Source: Chitinophagaceae bacterium BSSC1 (lineage in GTDB: Bacteria > Bacteroidota > Bacteroidia > Chitinophagales > Chitinophagaceae). Taken from it: a DNA stretch of 64,000 bases. The DNA lies in contig NKJC01000001.1 of assembly GCA_002256435.1 (NCBI GenBank), positions 1,860,001 through 1,924,000 of the forward strand. The letters run 5' to 3'. The first letter of the stretch is position 1. Every line of letters starts with the position of its first letter. Below are positions 1-8,589 of the stretch, in pieces. The notes beneath the pieces are model-generated. The model searched no databases and was not told the DNA's origin. It was given only the letters and a program-made list of their open reading frames with translations. The position numbers were made by a program, and so were the translations under genes.

Positions 1-540
1 GGCTTCTACAATTTTGTGTAAGCGCTTTCTTTCTTCTGAGCTATGGATCTTTTTGGAAACGGCTACAATCTCATTAAATGGCGTCACTACCACAAACCTT
101 CCGGGTAGTGATAATTCACAACTAAGTCTTGGTCCCTTGGCGGCAATGGGTTCTTTTAAAATCTGAACCAATACATTGGGTTTGCCATTGAGTACTTCAT
201 TGATCTTACCCGTTTTTACAATCTCGGGTTCGGATTGAAATTTGGCAAAATCAAATCCATGCTCTTCTTTATCGTTCATTGCAATCTGCGTGAACTTGAT
301 AATAGAGCGAGCATAAGGACTCAAGTCAGTATAATGTAGAAATGCGTCTTTCTCAAACCCAACGTCTACAAAAGCAGCGTTAAGTCCGGGAATGAGTTTT
401 TTCACTTTTCCCAAGTAGAGGTCGCCAACGGCAAAACTAGCGTCTGCTTTTTCATTATGCAGTTCCACTAATTTCTTGTCTTCCAACAATGCGATTTCAA
501 CGCCTGTTGGGGCAACATTAATAATTAATTCTTTGTTCAC
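1..540 (-). CDS. rng: Ribonuclease G/E family protein, N-terminal part
   Basis: The reading frame runs in from the left edge, so only the first 180 codons are present. The start is GTG at 540-538 (GTG AAC AAA GAA TTA). The visible part begins NKELIINVAPTGVEIALLED and continues into an S1-type RNA-binding region (VGDLYLGKVKKLIPGLNAAF, about residues 34-55), as in RNase G/E (CafA family), endoribonucleases that cleave single-stranded AU-rich RNA and mature rRNA. The catalytic DNase I-like domain and zinc link lie beyond the edge. In Bacteroidota this gene often follows HU family genes, as here. The family call is firm from the N-terminal pattern; RNase G rather than RNase E is inferred from the phylum. 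Confidence 0.85.
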   Translation of the reverse strand, partial: MNKELIINVAPTGVEIALLEDKKLVELHNEKADASFAVGDLYLGKVKKLIPGLNAAFVDVGFEKDAFLHYTDLSPYARSIIKFTQIAMNDKEEHGFDFAKFQSEPEIVKTGKINEVLNGKPNVLVQILKEPIAAKGPRLSCELSLPGRFVVVTPFNEIVAVSKKIHSSEERKRLHKIVEA

Positions 541-685
541 GAATGGCAACTTTTAGATACAAAATAGTTGGCCGCTTGGCGGCATACAACAATACACTAA
601 ATCCGTAACACCCACCACCAAAAGGAAGGAAAAGGTAAAAGTTGCAGCGTAGGAAAGGTGGTTGGCTAAATTCAGATAAGTGTGA

Positions 686-727
686 AAACCCCGTTCAATC
701 CCAATTGTTTGAAACGGAACGGGGTTT
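686..727 (-). terminator. Stem-loop terminator after the COX24-like gene
   Basis: AAACCCCGTTC (686-696) pairs perfectly with GAACGGGGTTT (717-727) around a 20-base loop. On the minus strand the stem ends in GGGGTTTT, 22 bases after the stop codon of the 31-residue gene. It fits a Rho-independent terminator for that gene. The rest of 541-748 shows no gene. Confidence 0.6.
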
Positions 728-748
728 GTATCATAGTAAAATCAAGAA

Positions 749-844
749 CTATTTGTTCTTTTTCTTATGACGATTCTTTCTTAAACGTTTTTTTCTCTTG
801 TGCGTCGCAATCTTATGACGCTTTCTCTTCTTACCACAAGGCAT
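749..844 (-). CDS. AURKAIP1/COX24 domain-containing micro-protein
   Basis: A 31-codon frame on the minus strand reads MPCGKKRKRHKIATHKRKKR then LRKNRHKKKNK and ends with TAG. About two thirds of the residues are Lys, Arg or His. This is the small basic protein that Bacteroidota genomes carry next to RNase G and HU and that is named for its AURKAIP1/COX24 domain. In mitochondria that domain is ribosomal protein mS38, and the tiny actinobacterial bS22 is similar, so a ribosome-bound role near the decoding site is likely but inferred. A stem-loop terminator follows. The MPxGKKRKRHK start is typical of the family. Confidence 0.85.
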   Translation of the reverse strand: MPCGKKRKRHKIATHKRKKRLRKNRHKKKNK

Positions 845-877
845 GTCCAAGTAATTTTATAAGTTAAAAAATAAATG

Positions 878-1726
878 CTATTTGCGCAATTCGCTGATAC
901 GCTTATCCAGAGCGGTTTTGGCTTCAGGAACCTTCACTAGTTCCTTGGCCTGCTGATACCATTTAATGGCACCTGCTTTATCGCCCTTTAACTCGTAACA
1001 TTCAGCAAGGTTAAATATTGCTTCCAGATTACCAGGCTGTTTTTGCAGCACAGTATTGAATCTTTCTATGGCTTTGTCATATTGACCACTCTTCTTTCCT
1101 CCCATTCCCAAAACCATCTGACCATAGAGATTCTCCGGATGCTCCTGAACCACCTTTCTTACTTCCAGAATCCCCTGCATCGGATTGTCTGAGATATTGC
1201 CAAACATATAGCAAATACCCAAGCCGATCTTGGTGGAATCATTGGCAGGATTGATGACCAGTGCCTTGTCTAAAAGATCTTTTGCGTTCTCACCCAACCA
1301 GTGTTGCATGGCAGGATCAGCCTCTGTTAATAGGTTGTCTAAAAACAGTTGGGCGGCAAAGGTGAGGCTTTTTTCAGAATTTTCCAACTTCGCGGCTTCA
1401 GAACTATAATATGCGTAGGGTTCAAAGATTCTAGCAGAGTCTGACCAGAACCTTGCCAGCTGATGATAAACGTGTATTTGTTGGTCTTTTACATCGCCCC
1501 GCACAACTGCTTTTTCCAGTAAAGCTAGGCGCTGAACCTGCTCTGGAGTAATCCTTAATCTGGCTTTTGCCAATAAATCTTCAGTAGTAACTGCGTGATT
1601 ATGAGTGTCTTGTGTAGCAGGTGCGGCCGTGGTACTAGATTTGGGTGTGTCTGTGCTAGTGCCAAAATAGATGATGGCAATAAGTAAGACCCCGCCCAAA
1701 ATGAGGATCCATTGTTGTTTCTTCAT
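878..1726 (-). CDS. Membrane-anchored tetratricopeptide repeat protein
   Basis: The 282-residue product has one N-terminal membrane segment (about residues 5-23, QQWILILGGVLLIAIIYFG) followed by a Ser/Thr/Pro/Ala-rich linker, so the rest probably lies in the periplasm. From about residue 145 on it consists of TPR-like helix pairs (for example AIERFNTVLQKQPGNLEAIF and AGAIKWYQQAKELVKVPEAK). TPR arrays are protein-binding scaffolds and give no enzymatic function. It starts 18 bases after the HU gene, so the two are probably co-transcribed. This HU-TPR-COX24-RNase G order is common in the phylum. Confidence 0.75.
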   Translation of the reverse strand: MKKQQWILILGGVLLIAIIYFGTSTDTPKSSTTAAPATQDTHNHAVTTEDLLAKARLRITPEQVQRLALLEKAVVRGDVKDQQIHVYHQLARFWSDSARIFEPYAYYSSEAAKLENSEKSLTFAAQLFLDNLLTEADPAMQHWLGENAKDLLDKALVINPANDSTKIGLGICYMFGNISDNPMQGILEVRKVVQEHPENLYGQMVLGMGGKKSGQYDKAIERFNTVLQKQPGNLEAIFNLAECYELKGDKAGAIKWYQQAKELVKVPEAKTALDKRISELRK

Positions 1727-1744
1727 GCAAAAATTTCAGCGAAG

Positions 1745-2035
1745 TTAATCCGACTTACGCTTGCTTTTAACTTCACTCACAAATTCTTTTGCAGGCTTAA
1801 ATGCGGGAATAAAATGCTCAGGAATCTCTACAGCTACATTTTTTTTGATATTTCGTCCAATCTTAGCAGCTCTTTTCTTGGTGATAAAACTTCCAAAACC
1901 TCTGATATAGATGTTTTGTCCGTTTGCCAAGCTGTCTTTGACTTCTTTGAACATGGTTTCTAACGTGACAAGCACATCCACTTTAGGGATGCCGGTCTTG
2001 TCCGATATTTGATTGATGAGATCTGATTTTCTCAT
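1745..2035 (-). CDS. HU/IHF family DNA-binding protein
   Basis: The 96-residue protein has the full HU/IHF fold: N-terminal helices (MRKSDLINQISDKTGIPKVD), then the conserved beta-arm region IYIRGFGSFITKKRAAKIGR and the IPEHFIPAFKPAKEF end that matches the family signature. HU proteins bend and compact DNA as dimers. Genomes of this phylum carry several HU paralogues, so no specific symbol is given. It is first in the minus-strand run HU, TPR, COX24-like protein, RNase G. The 193-base gap to mutY must hold its promoter; I could not place one with confidence. Confidence 0.9.
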   Translation of the reverse strand: MRKSDLINQISDKTGIPKVDVLVTLETMFKEVKDSLANGQNIYIRGFGSFITKKRAAKIGRNIKKNVAVEIPEHFIPAFKPAKEFVSEVKSKRKSD

Positions 2036-2228
2036 AGAAATGGCTTTTGATTGTGGGTTATAGTCTAAAATAAGCTAAAATTTCCGGTATCTGCAAGAAA
2101 GATAGCTTAAAAATTATAGGCGTTATTAATTGATTGATAAATGGTTCAATAGATGGATTTGACGGTTAATCAAGGGTTTATACATTAGAAAACTAGCAAA
2201 AGACCAAATTCCTGTATTTTCAAGGCCC

Positions 2229-3305
2229 ATGAAACAAGTATTTACTAAAAATCTCATGCATTGGCACCAAACAAGCAACCATCGGCAAATGCCATGGAAG
2301 GGTGAGAAGGACGCGTATAAGATTTGGTTGAGCGAAATTATTTTGCAACAGACCAGGGTGGAGCAGGGGTGGAATTATTATGAACGCTTTATTAAAACCT
2401 ATCCCAAAATAGAAGCATTGGCTGCAGCCAAGGACCAAGAGGTATTCAAATTATGGGAAGGATTGGGCTATTATAATAGATGCAAAAATCTCTTGCATAC
2501 GGCAAGAACCATTGTTCAGGAACATCAAGGGCAGTTTCCTCATGATTATGAAACCATTCTTTCCTTAAAAGGCGTGGGCCCGTATACGGCTGCAGCAATT
2601 GCCAGTTTTGCCTTTCAGTTACCTTATGCTGTAGTGGATGGCAACGTGTTTAGGGTACTTTCTAGGTATTTTAATATTGCCGACCCTATTGACGGGAATA
2701 CGGGCAAACAGAAATTTACCCAATTGGCCCAAGAAGTATTGGATCATGGCCAACCAGGTATTTATAATCAAGCCATTATGGACTTTGGGGCTACGGTTTG
2801 CAAGCCCTTTGCGCCAAGCTGTGGCATTTGTCCGCTACAAAAAAACTGCCAAGCATTTGCCAATGGATTGGTGAATGAATTACCTGTGAAAGAGAAAAAA
2901 TTACTCAAGCGCAAACGCTGGTTTAATTATTTCTTTTTTGAACACGCTGGTCAAATCTATATCCATCAAAGAACCCAAGGAGATATCTGGGCTAACCTAC
3001 ACGAGTTCTACTTGGTAGAGTCTCCTGATCAAGTTCCATGGAACAATGAGACTGTTTTGGAATTGCTGCAAGACCAATTAGGTGTAAAAACTGGAGTAGT
3101 AAAAGCAGTTTCTGAGGTTTTGGTGCAACAATTAACCCATCAGCAAATCAAAGCCCGTTTTGTTCAGGTAGTCTTGAACAAAAAACCAATGCTACTTACT
3201 AAGGGGCAATGGGTTGCCAAAAAATCCATTGACCAATTGGCCTTTCCAAAAATCATCTTGCAATGGATGGAGAACGCCCGCCCATTGCGGGATGGAGGTT
3301 TTTAA
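2229..3305 (+). CDS. mutY: A/G-specific adenine glycosylase MutY
   Basis: MutY removes adenine mispaired with 8-oxoguanine. The 358-residue protein has the LQQTRVEQG segment, the helix-hairpin-helix LKGVGPYTAAAIASFAF, the catalytic aspartate in AVVDGNVFRVLSR, and a C-x6-C-x2-C-x5-C iron-sulfur motif (CKPFAPSCGICPLQKNC, near residues 190-206). A C-terminal NUDIX-like domain follows from about residue 225, for 8-oxoG recognition. The first gene of a plus-strand block mutY-ssb-gldE-gldD that is conserved in Bacteroidota. A -7-like TATTTTCA lies at 2215-2222, just ahead of the ATG, so the mRNA leader would be very short. Confidence 0.95.
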   Translation: MKQVFTKNLMHWHQTSNHRQMPWKGEKDAYKIWLSEIILQQTRVEQGWNYYERFIKTYPKIEALAAAKDQEVFKLWEGLGYYNRCKNLLHTARTIVQEHQGQFPHDYETILSLKGVGPYTAAAIASFAFQLPYAVVDGNVFRVLSRYFNIADPIDGNTGKQKFTQLAQEVLDHGQPGIYNQAIMDFGATVCKPFAPSCGICPLQKNCQAFANGLVNELPVKEKKLLKRKRWFNYFFFEHAGQIYIHQRTQGDIWANLHEFYLVESPDQVPWNNETVLELLQDQLGVKTGVVKAVSEVLVQQLTHQQIKARFVQVVLNKKPMLLTKGQWVAKKSIDQLAFPKIILQWMENARPLRDGGF

Positions 3306-3401
3306 CAGGGCTGTTAATTTATCAACAGAGGATTCTTTTGTTTCTTAAAAAAGGGTATTTTTAAGAACAGTAAGATTTGGACGAACCTAAAAAATTATTT
3401 T

Positions 3402-3827
3402 ATGAGGGGAGTTAACAGAGTCATGTTGATTGGGAATCTTGGAAAAGAACCAGATGTGCAACATTTGGAAGGAAATATTAGTGTAGCCAAATTTCCACTG
3501 GCCACCACTGAAACCTATAAAGACCGGTCTGGCAAGTTGATCTCGCAAACTGAATGGCATACCGTTGTGCTATGGAGGGGATTGGCTGAATTAGCCCAAA
3601 AATACTTGCACAAAGGCTCTTTAATTTATGTAGAAGGCAGGTTAAGAACCCGAAGTTGGGAAGACAAGGACGGGAACAAAAAATTTGCCACGGAAGTGGT
3701 AGGAGATAATTTGATTATGCTGGATAAACGCTCAGACGGATCCGGTCATGGGGGAGAAGGAATGGAAGGCTATCATGGGGATGATATTCCGCCAATTGGG
3801 GACCCTTCTGAGAACCTGCCATTTTAA
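3402..3827 (+). CDS. ssb: Single-stranded DNA-binding protein
   Basis: The 141-residue protein has an OB fold starting MRGVNRVMLIGNLGKEPDV, with TEWHTVVLWRGLAELAQKYL and the LIYVEGRLRTRSWEDKDGNK segment typical of SSB. A Gly-rich linker leads to an acidic, Phe-ended tail (DDIPPIGDPSENLPF), the tip that binds replication and repair partners. It protects single-stranded DNA in replication, recombination and repair. It sits 96 bases after mutY and 68 bases before gldE in the conserved block. Confidence 0.95.
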   Translation: MRGVNRVMLIGNLGKEPDVQHLEGNISVAKFPLATTETYKDRSGKLISQTEWHTVVLWRGLAELAQKYLHKGSLIYVEGRLRTRSWEDKDGNKKFATEVVGDNLIMLDKRSDGSGHGGEGMEGYHGDDIPPIGDPSENLPF

Positions 3828-3895
3828 ACTTAGAATTGATACTTTTGCAAACATCGGTAGACTAAGTCTTCCTATTTTACATTAAAACAGCTACT

Positions 3896-5242
3896 TTGGA
3901 TTATCACTCGGTTTTGAATCATGTTTTGTCAGCGCCACCATTTCTGTCTGCTATTCAAGCACAGGGTACCACGGTGTTGGTGATGGTGTTATTGGTTCTG
4001 TTATTTTTATCCTTTGTATTAGCAGGTGCAGAAGTGGCTTTTTTCTCCCTTACCTATAAAGACATTAACCTCCTCAAATCTAAACAGCAACCACCCTATA
4101 AACGCGTGGTAGATTTATTAGAAGAGCCCAAGACCTTATTGGCTTCACTCTTAATAGCCAATAGCTTTATCAATATTGCTATCATCATCATTTCTAATTT
4201 ATTGATTGATGGTATGTTCAATTTTGAAAAGTTTGACGCTGTGTGGTTAGAATTTGTGATCAAGGTAATTTCAGTTTCCTTTATCCTAGTATTGTTTGGA
4301 GAAGTCATGCCCAAGGTATTGGCAACCCAAAACAATATTCGCTTTGCCAAAGATTTTGGTGGGATTATTCAAGCCGTGTCTTATGCAACTGCCGGATTGA
4401 GTAAGCGCTTGGTGAATTTTTCAGACATCATTGAAAAAAAATTGGCAAGAAAAAATCTAGGTTCTTATAGTTTGGAAGAACTTGACCATGCCATTGATTT
4501 AACAACTGATAGCAATGCTTCTGAGAATGAAAAAAATATTCTAAAAGGGATTGTCAAGTTTGGAAATATTACTGTGAAGCAAATCATGAAAACCAGGATG
4601 GACGTGCATGGTTTGGATCAGGAAATTAGTTTTGGGGAATTAATTGCTTCTGTAAAAGACCTGCATTATAGTAGGTTGCCAGTTTATAAAGAAGACCTAG
4701 ACAATGTGGTTGGTATGATTCATACCAAGGACCTGATTCCCTTTATCAATGAAGCCGATGATTATGCTTGGCATACCCATATGCGCCAGCCTTATTTTGT
4801 GCACGAGCAAAAATTGATTGAAGACTTGTTGCAAGATTTTCAGTCAAAGCGCATCCATTTTGCCGTAGTTGTGGATGAGTTTGGAGGTACCAGTGGCATT
4901 GTTACTTTGGAAGATATTTTAGAAGAAGTGATTGGCGATATCAAGGACGAATTTGACGAGGAAGAATCTGGTCATAAAAAAATTGACGAGTTCAATTATA
5001 TTTTTGAAGGCCGCACCATGCTCAACGATGTTTGCAAAGTGATGGAATTACAAGCCGACATTTTTGACCAAGTAAAAGGCGAAAGTGATTCACTAGCAGG
5101 ACTTGTTTTAGAATTGGCTGGAGAAATACCACAACCCGCACAGGTATTGCGTTCTGGCGATTTTGAATTTACCGTTTTGGAAGTTGCCAAAAATAGAATT
5201 GATAAGATTAAAGTTACCATCAAACAACAGGAAGTAGAATAG
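3896..5242 (+). CDS. gldE: Gliding motility-associated protein GldE (CorC/HlyC type)
   Basis: The 448-residue protein has an N-terminal DUF21/CNNM membrane domain with about four helices (residues 20-165), a CBS pair (about 205-335, MKTRMDVHGLDQ and VDEFGGTSGIVTLEDILEEV) and a C-terminal CorC_HlyC domain. Its place between ssb and gldD identifies it as GldE, a partial paralogue-suppressor of GldD function in Flavobacterium gliding and type IX secretion. The start is taken as TTG at 3896-3898, because no earlier in-frame ATG exists and family members begin with a similar MDYHS-like leader. A perfect -7 box TACTTTTG lies at 3840-3847. Confidence 0.9.
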   Translation: MDYHSVLNHVLSAPPFLSAIQAQGTTVLVMVLLVLLFLSFVLAGAEVAFFSLTYKDINLLKSKQQPPYKRVVDLLEEPKTLLASLLIANSFINIAIIIISNLLIDGMFNFEKFDAVWLEFVIKVISVSFILVLFGEVMPKVLATQNNIRFAKDFGGIIQAVSYATAGLSKRLVNFSDIIEKKLARKNLGSYSLEELDHAIDLTTDSNASENEKNILKGIVKFGNITVKQIMKTRMDVHGLDQEISFGELIASVKDLHYSRLPVYKEDLDNVVGMIHTKDLIPFINEADDYAWHTHMRQPYFVHEQKLIEDLLQDFQSKRIHFAVVVDEFGGTSGIVTLEDILEEVIGDIKDEFDEEESGHKKIDEFNYIFEGRTMLNDVCKVMELQADIFDQVKGESDSLAGLVLELAGEIPQPAQVLRSGDFEFTVLEVAKNRIDKIKVTIKQQEVE

Positions 5243-5259
5243 CTTTCAAAAATCCAATC

Positions 5260-5859
5260 ATGTTTTCTAGCAATCGTATTTCTATTTTGGTGACAGGCAT
5301 TGTGCTGATTTTTATCATGGCCTGTAACAGTGTATTTACCCCAAAGCCAAATGGTTATTTTAATATTGGATTTCCCAAGAAAAAATATCAGGTTTTTAGT
5401 CAAGCAGGATATCCGTATGAATTTGAATATCCAGTCTATGCCCAAATAGTAAAGGATAGTAGTTTCTTTGGAGAAGCCACAGAGAACCCATGGTGGATCA
5501 ATATTAATTTCCCGGACTTTAACGGGAAGATTCATATTAGTTACAAAGAGATTGGCAAAAACCAATTTGATACCCTTATCAAGCACGCTTATTTCTTAAC
5601 AGGTAAACATAGTAGCAAAGCCTATTCCATAGAAGACTCTAGTATGCAAACCATGCATGGCATTCACGGCGTCATGTTTTCTGTAGGGGGTGATGTAGCA
5701 ACGGCCAATCAATTTTTTCTAACGGATTCTACCAAGCATTTTTTGCGTGGCGCATTGTATTTTGACGCTGCACCCAATGCCGATTCTTTGGGTATTGTGA
5801 ACCAGTTTTTGTTAGAAGATATGAAGCACTTGATCAATAGTTTTAAATGGAAACAATAG
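5260..5859 (+). CDS. gldD: Gliding motility lipoprotein GldD
   Basis: The 199-residue protein has an N-terminal hydrophobic segment ending in a lipobox (IFIMACNS, Cys at about residue 22), so it is an outer-membrane or periplasm-facing lipoprotein. The body (PNGYFNIGFPKKKYQVF, NPWWININFPDFNGKIHISY, FLRGALYFDAAPNADSLG) matches GldD, required for gliding and type IX secretion in Flavobacterium johnsoniae. It follows gldE by 17 bases. Other gld and spr genes are not in this window, so motility of this organism cannot be judged from here. Confidence 0.92.
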   Translation: MFSSNRISILVTGIVLIFIMACNSVFTPKPNGYFNIGFPKKKYQVFSQAGYPYEFEYPVYAQIVKDSSFFGEATENPWWININFPDFNGKIHISYKEIGKNQFDTLIKHAYFLTGKHSSKAYSIEDSSMQTMHGIHGVMFSVGGDVATANQFFLTDSTKHFLRGALYFDAAPNADSLGIVNQFLLEDMKHLINSFKWKQ

Positions 5860-5887
5860 GTTCAAATTTGTTGTCTTTGCTACTCAA

Positions 5888-5929
5888 TGTTTGATTCTAG
5901 CTTTCAATCAGTGTTTGATTCTAGCTTTC
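5888..5929. repeat. Short tandem duplication at the cyclophilin 3' end
   Basis: TGTTTGATTCTAGCTTTC occurs twice in tandem, at 5888-5905 and 5912-5929, with a 24-base period. The right copy encodes the last residues (KARIKH) of the cyclophilin gene on the minus strand, and the left copy lies just after its stop codon and could encode the same residues in another frame. It looks like a recent slippage duplication. Confidence 0.85.
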
Positions 5930-6537
5930 TTGATTTTATCCAAACCCGGAAAATGTTCCTCTAAGTATTTATTGCCATACTTCATCACAGCGTCTTGGTA
6001 TTTAAAAGTAATGGTGTCTTTATAAGCCCCATAAAACTGGTCTACCACTTCCATGCCTTTTACAACCCGTCCAAAGGGCGGAAATCCTTTGGAATGTGCC
6101 ATGGTATCTAGTCTGCGATTGTCTATTTTATTAATGAAAATATGCACGGTACGGTTATCTATTCCGCCCGTTGCAAATGCCATGATTCCACGTTGGTTGC
6201 TATGTGTGGCCAATTCATCTTTGATGGTTTTTTTGTCCATAAAACGGTTTAGTGCAGTATCATTTTGGATGCCAAACTGGGCATATTTTTCAGTACTCCT
6301 AAATACATACATATTGGTATAGTAATGCGCTTTAACCAGCTGGTAGAACCTGGTAGCGCCAATGGGAGACCAGTCTTTGTAAACTTTCACGTCAAAATTA
6401 CCCTTGGTGGTTTTAAACCGAACCAAAAAGCTATCTGGAGCGTTTTTCTCTAGGTTGCGTAGCAGGCTTTTTTTGCTTTGGGCACTGGCCGCTAAAAAGC
6501 AGCAACAGCAAAATAGGGTAATCAAGGTTTTGTTCAT
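5908..6537 (-). CDS. Secreted peptidyl-prolyl cis-trans isomerase (cyclophilin type)
   Basis: From ATG at 6537 the product is 209 residues. An N-terminal signal peptide (MNKTLITLFCCCCFLAASAQ) predicts export. The cyclophilin domain covers about residues 35-200: FLVRFKTTKGNFDVKVYKDW, RFYQLVKAHYY, RGIMAFATGG and VHIFINKIDN. The usual catalytic FHR and F-x-A-M-A-x2 motifs appear only as the weaker FRS and IMAFATGG, so activity may be reduced. An upstream in-frame ATG (6576) would put 13 extra residues before a perfect signal peptide and is rejected. Convergent with gldD. Confidence 0.82.
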   Translation of the reverse strand: MNKTLITLFCCCCFLAASAQSKKSLLRNLEKNAPDSFLVRFKTTKGNFDVKVYKDWSPIGATRFYQLVKAHYYTNMYVFRSTEKYAQFGIQNDTALNRFMDKKTIKDELATHSNQRGIMAFATGGIDNRTVHIFINKIDNRRLDTMAHSKGFPPFGRVVKGMEVVDQFYGAYKDTITFKYQDAVMKYGNKYLEEHFPGLDKIKKARIKH

Positions 6538-6600
6538 AATCTGGAATTCTAGTAAAAAGATAATCAAATATTCCAAATGCGCTAGAAAGCGGAATGGCGT

Positions 6601-6608
6601 TATCTTTG
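6601..6608 (+). promoter_or_regulatory. Promoter -7 box of the DUF3109 gene
   Basis: TATCTTTG matches the Bacteroidota -7 consensus TAnnTTTG exactly and lies 16 bases before the ATG at 6625. No good TTTG is seen 19 bases upstream, so the -33 part is weak. Confidence 0.4.
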
Positions 6609-6624
6609 AAGCAATTTAGTAGTA

Positions 6625-7212
6625 ATGATAGCAATTGACAATGTTTTAATTAGCGAAGACATTATAGACGAGCAATTTGTCTGTGACTTGAGCAAGTGCA
6701 AAGGCGGCTGCTGTGAAGACGGAGACGCAGGGGCACCCATGGAAAAATGGGAGTTGGAAAAGTTGAAAAAATATTATGAGGTGATCAAACCTTATATGAC
6801 GCCTGAAGGCATTGCAGAAGTGGAACGTCAGGGCAAATACTTGTATGACCAGGAGTTTGGATGGGTTACCCCCACCATTGAGGGACAGATTTGTGCTTAT
6901 GGTTATAGAGACAAGTGGGGTGTGATTAAATGCGGGATTGAACAGGCATATAATGACGGCAAATTGGATTGGAAAAAGCCGGTGAGTTGTCATTTGTTTC
7001 CCATTCGCATTCAGCAAAGCAAAAGGGATCCAGATATAGAATACTTAAACTATGAACCAAGAGAAGACCTTTGCGCTGCTGCTTGTAGTTTGGGTAAACA
7101 TTTAAAAATGCCCGTCTATGTGTTTTTAAAAGAATCCATTATTCGTAAGTACGGAGAAGTATTTTATGAAACACTGGAAGCCACTGCCAAAGAATTAAAG
7201 AAAAAGAAATAA
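6625..7212 (+). CDS. DUF3109 family cysteine-rich protein
   Basis: The 195-residue protein matches the DUF3109 family, widespread in Bacteroidota and of unknown function. Cysteines lie in CDLSKCKGGCC (about 20-30), CAYGY, KCGIEQ, SCHLFPIRI and CAAAC, a pattern suggesting a bound metal or iron-sulfur centre and reminiscent of the YkgJ zinc/iron-chelating group. There is no signal peptide, so it is cytoplasmic. It ends 6 bases before the lutB-like gene, so the two are probably co-transcribed. The biochemical role is unknown. Confidence 0.85.
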   Translation: MIAIDNVLISEDIIDEQFVCDLSKCKGGCCEDGDAGAPMEKWELEKLKKYYEVIKPYMTPEGIAEVERQGKYLYDQEFGWVTPTIEGQICAYGYRDKWGVIKCGIEQAYNDGKLDWKKPVSCHLFPIRIQQSKRDPDIEYLNYEPREDLCAAACSLGKHLKMPVYVFLKESIIRKYGEVFYETLEATAKELKKKK

Positions 7213-7218
7213 TACCCT

Positions 7219-8589
7219 ATGCCAGATAAAGCAGCATCCTTTATTGCCAAGAGCACCATCAAGGCCGCCGACCTGGATCATCGCAGGAAAATCAATTTTA
7301 ATATTGGTAAATACAATGCTGTTGTGCCCATTGGTAAGAAGCAGTTTACAGATGTGATGCTTACGCGTGAAAAAGCCAAGAACCGCAAATGGGATGCTAT
7401 TGAGCATTTAGACACGCATTTGGAAAACTTTGAAAAACGCATTACGGCTAGGGGTGCCAAAGTGATCTGGGCAGAAGACAAGGAACAGGCATTGGAAGCC
7501 ATTGGCAAGATTTGCAAAGAACGCAATTGCAAAACCTTGGTCAAGAGCAAGAGTATGGTAACAGAAGAAATTCATTTGAATGACTATCTGGAATCAAAAG
7601 GTATTGAAAGCGTAGAAACAGATTTGGGAGAATATATTCAACAATTAGACGGAGAACCACCCTACCATATTGTTACGCCAGCCATGCATAAAAGCAAGGA
7701 AGACGTGGCCAAATTGTTTGCAGAAAAACTGGGTGTTCCTGGGGGATTGTCTCCAGAAGAATTAACCCTGGTAGCCAGAAAAAAACTGCGTGAAAAATAT
7801 GTGCAAGCAGAAGTAGGCGTTACTGGCGCCAATTTTATCATTGCAGATATTGGTGCTATTGCGGTAACAGAAAATGAAGGCAATGCACGCTTGAGTTGTG
7901 CTTTTCCAAAAACCCATATTGTGGTAGTGGGAATTGAAAAAGTAATTCCTTCTATTCATGACCTGGCACTATTCTGGCCCCTCCTCTCCACTTTTGGAAC
8001 GGGACAAAAAGTTACTGTTTATAATAGCATTGTTACCGGTCCAAGACAGGCAGGTGAATTAGACGGACCCGAAGAAATGATTGTGATTCTACTAGACAAT
8101 GGCCGGACCAATCTATTAGAGAACCCCACAAGTAGAGAAGCATTGTACTGCATCAGGTGTGGGGCATGTTTGAACGCCTGCCCAGTGTATAAAAATATTG
8201 GTGGTCACTCTTATGAGACAACGTATAGTGGTCCCATTGGAAAAGTGATTACACCCTATTTAAGTGGGATGAAGGATTACAAACACTTGAGTTATGCGTC
8301 CTCTCTTTGTGGCAATTGTACAGAAGTTTGTCCCGTGAGGATTAACCTGCATGAACTACTGTTAGACAATCGGCACGAGGCGGTAAAAGAAGGCAATAGT
8401 AGTTTGGCCGAAAGACTAGCATGGAAGGCTTGGAAAACCGCTAGCCTAAATAGGTCAATGATGAATATGGGAAATGCCAAATTAAAGAACTGGGTGGTGA
8501 ACAAGGTCTTCAAGGGTTGGACCACACATAGAAGTGATTTAGATTTTAGCAACAAGACTTTTAGTGAAATGTGGCAGGATAAAAAGTGA
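7219..8589 (+). CDS. lutB: LutB-type lactate utilization iron-sulfur protein
   Basis: The 456-residue protein has an N-terminal LUD domain (about 60-300) and two 4Fe-4S ferredoxin motifs, CIRCGACLNACPVYK (near residue 312) and CGNCTEVCPVRI (near 363), followed by a DUF3390-like C-terminal part. This is the LutB/YkgF architecture, which works with LutA and LutC to oxidise L-lactate to pyruvate. Neither lutA nor lutC is adjacent here, so the partner genes must lie elsewhere or this paralogue serves another redox job. Downstream it overlaps the deacetylase-like gene by 4 bases (GTGA). Confidence 0.88.
   Translation: MPDKAASFIAKSTIKAADLDHRRKINFNIGKYNAVVPIGKKQFTDVMLTREKAKNRKWDAIEHLDTHLENFEKRITARGAKVIWAEDKEQALEAIGKICKERNCKTLVKSKSMVTEEIHLNDYLESKGIESVETDLGEYIQQLDGEPPYHIVTPAMHKSKEDVAKLFAEKLGVPGGLSPEELTLVARKKLREKYVQAEVGVTGANFIIADIGAIAVTENEGNARLSCAFPKTHIVVVGIEKVIPSIHDLALFWPLLSTFGTGQKVTVYNSIVTGPRQAGELDGPEEMIVILLDNGRTNLLENPTSREALYCIRCGACLNACPVYKNIGGHSYETTYSGPIGKVITPYLSGMKDYKHLSYASSLCGNCTEVCPVRINLHELLLDNRHEAVKEGNSSLAERLAWKAWKTASLNRSMMNMGNAKLKNWVVNKVFKGWTTHRSDLDFSNKTFSEMWQDKK

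Noticed and set aside
682..867. Plus-strand open frame opposite the COX24-like gene
   Set aside because: It is the antisense shadow of the 31-residue gene and its terminator, with no recognisable protein features.
4996..5586. Long minus-strand open frame over gldE/gldD
   Set aside because: It is antisense to two firmly identified genes and has no family features.
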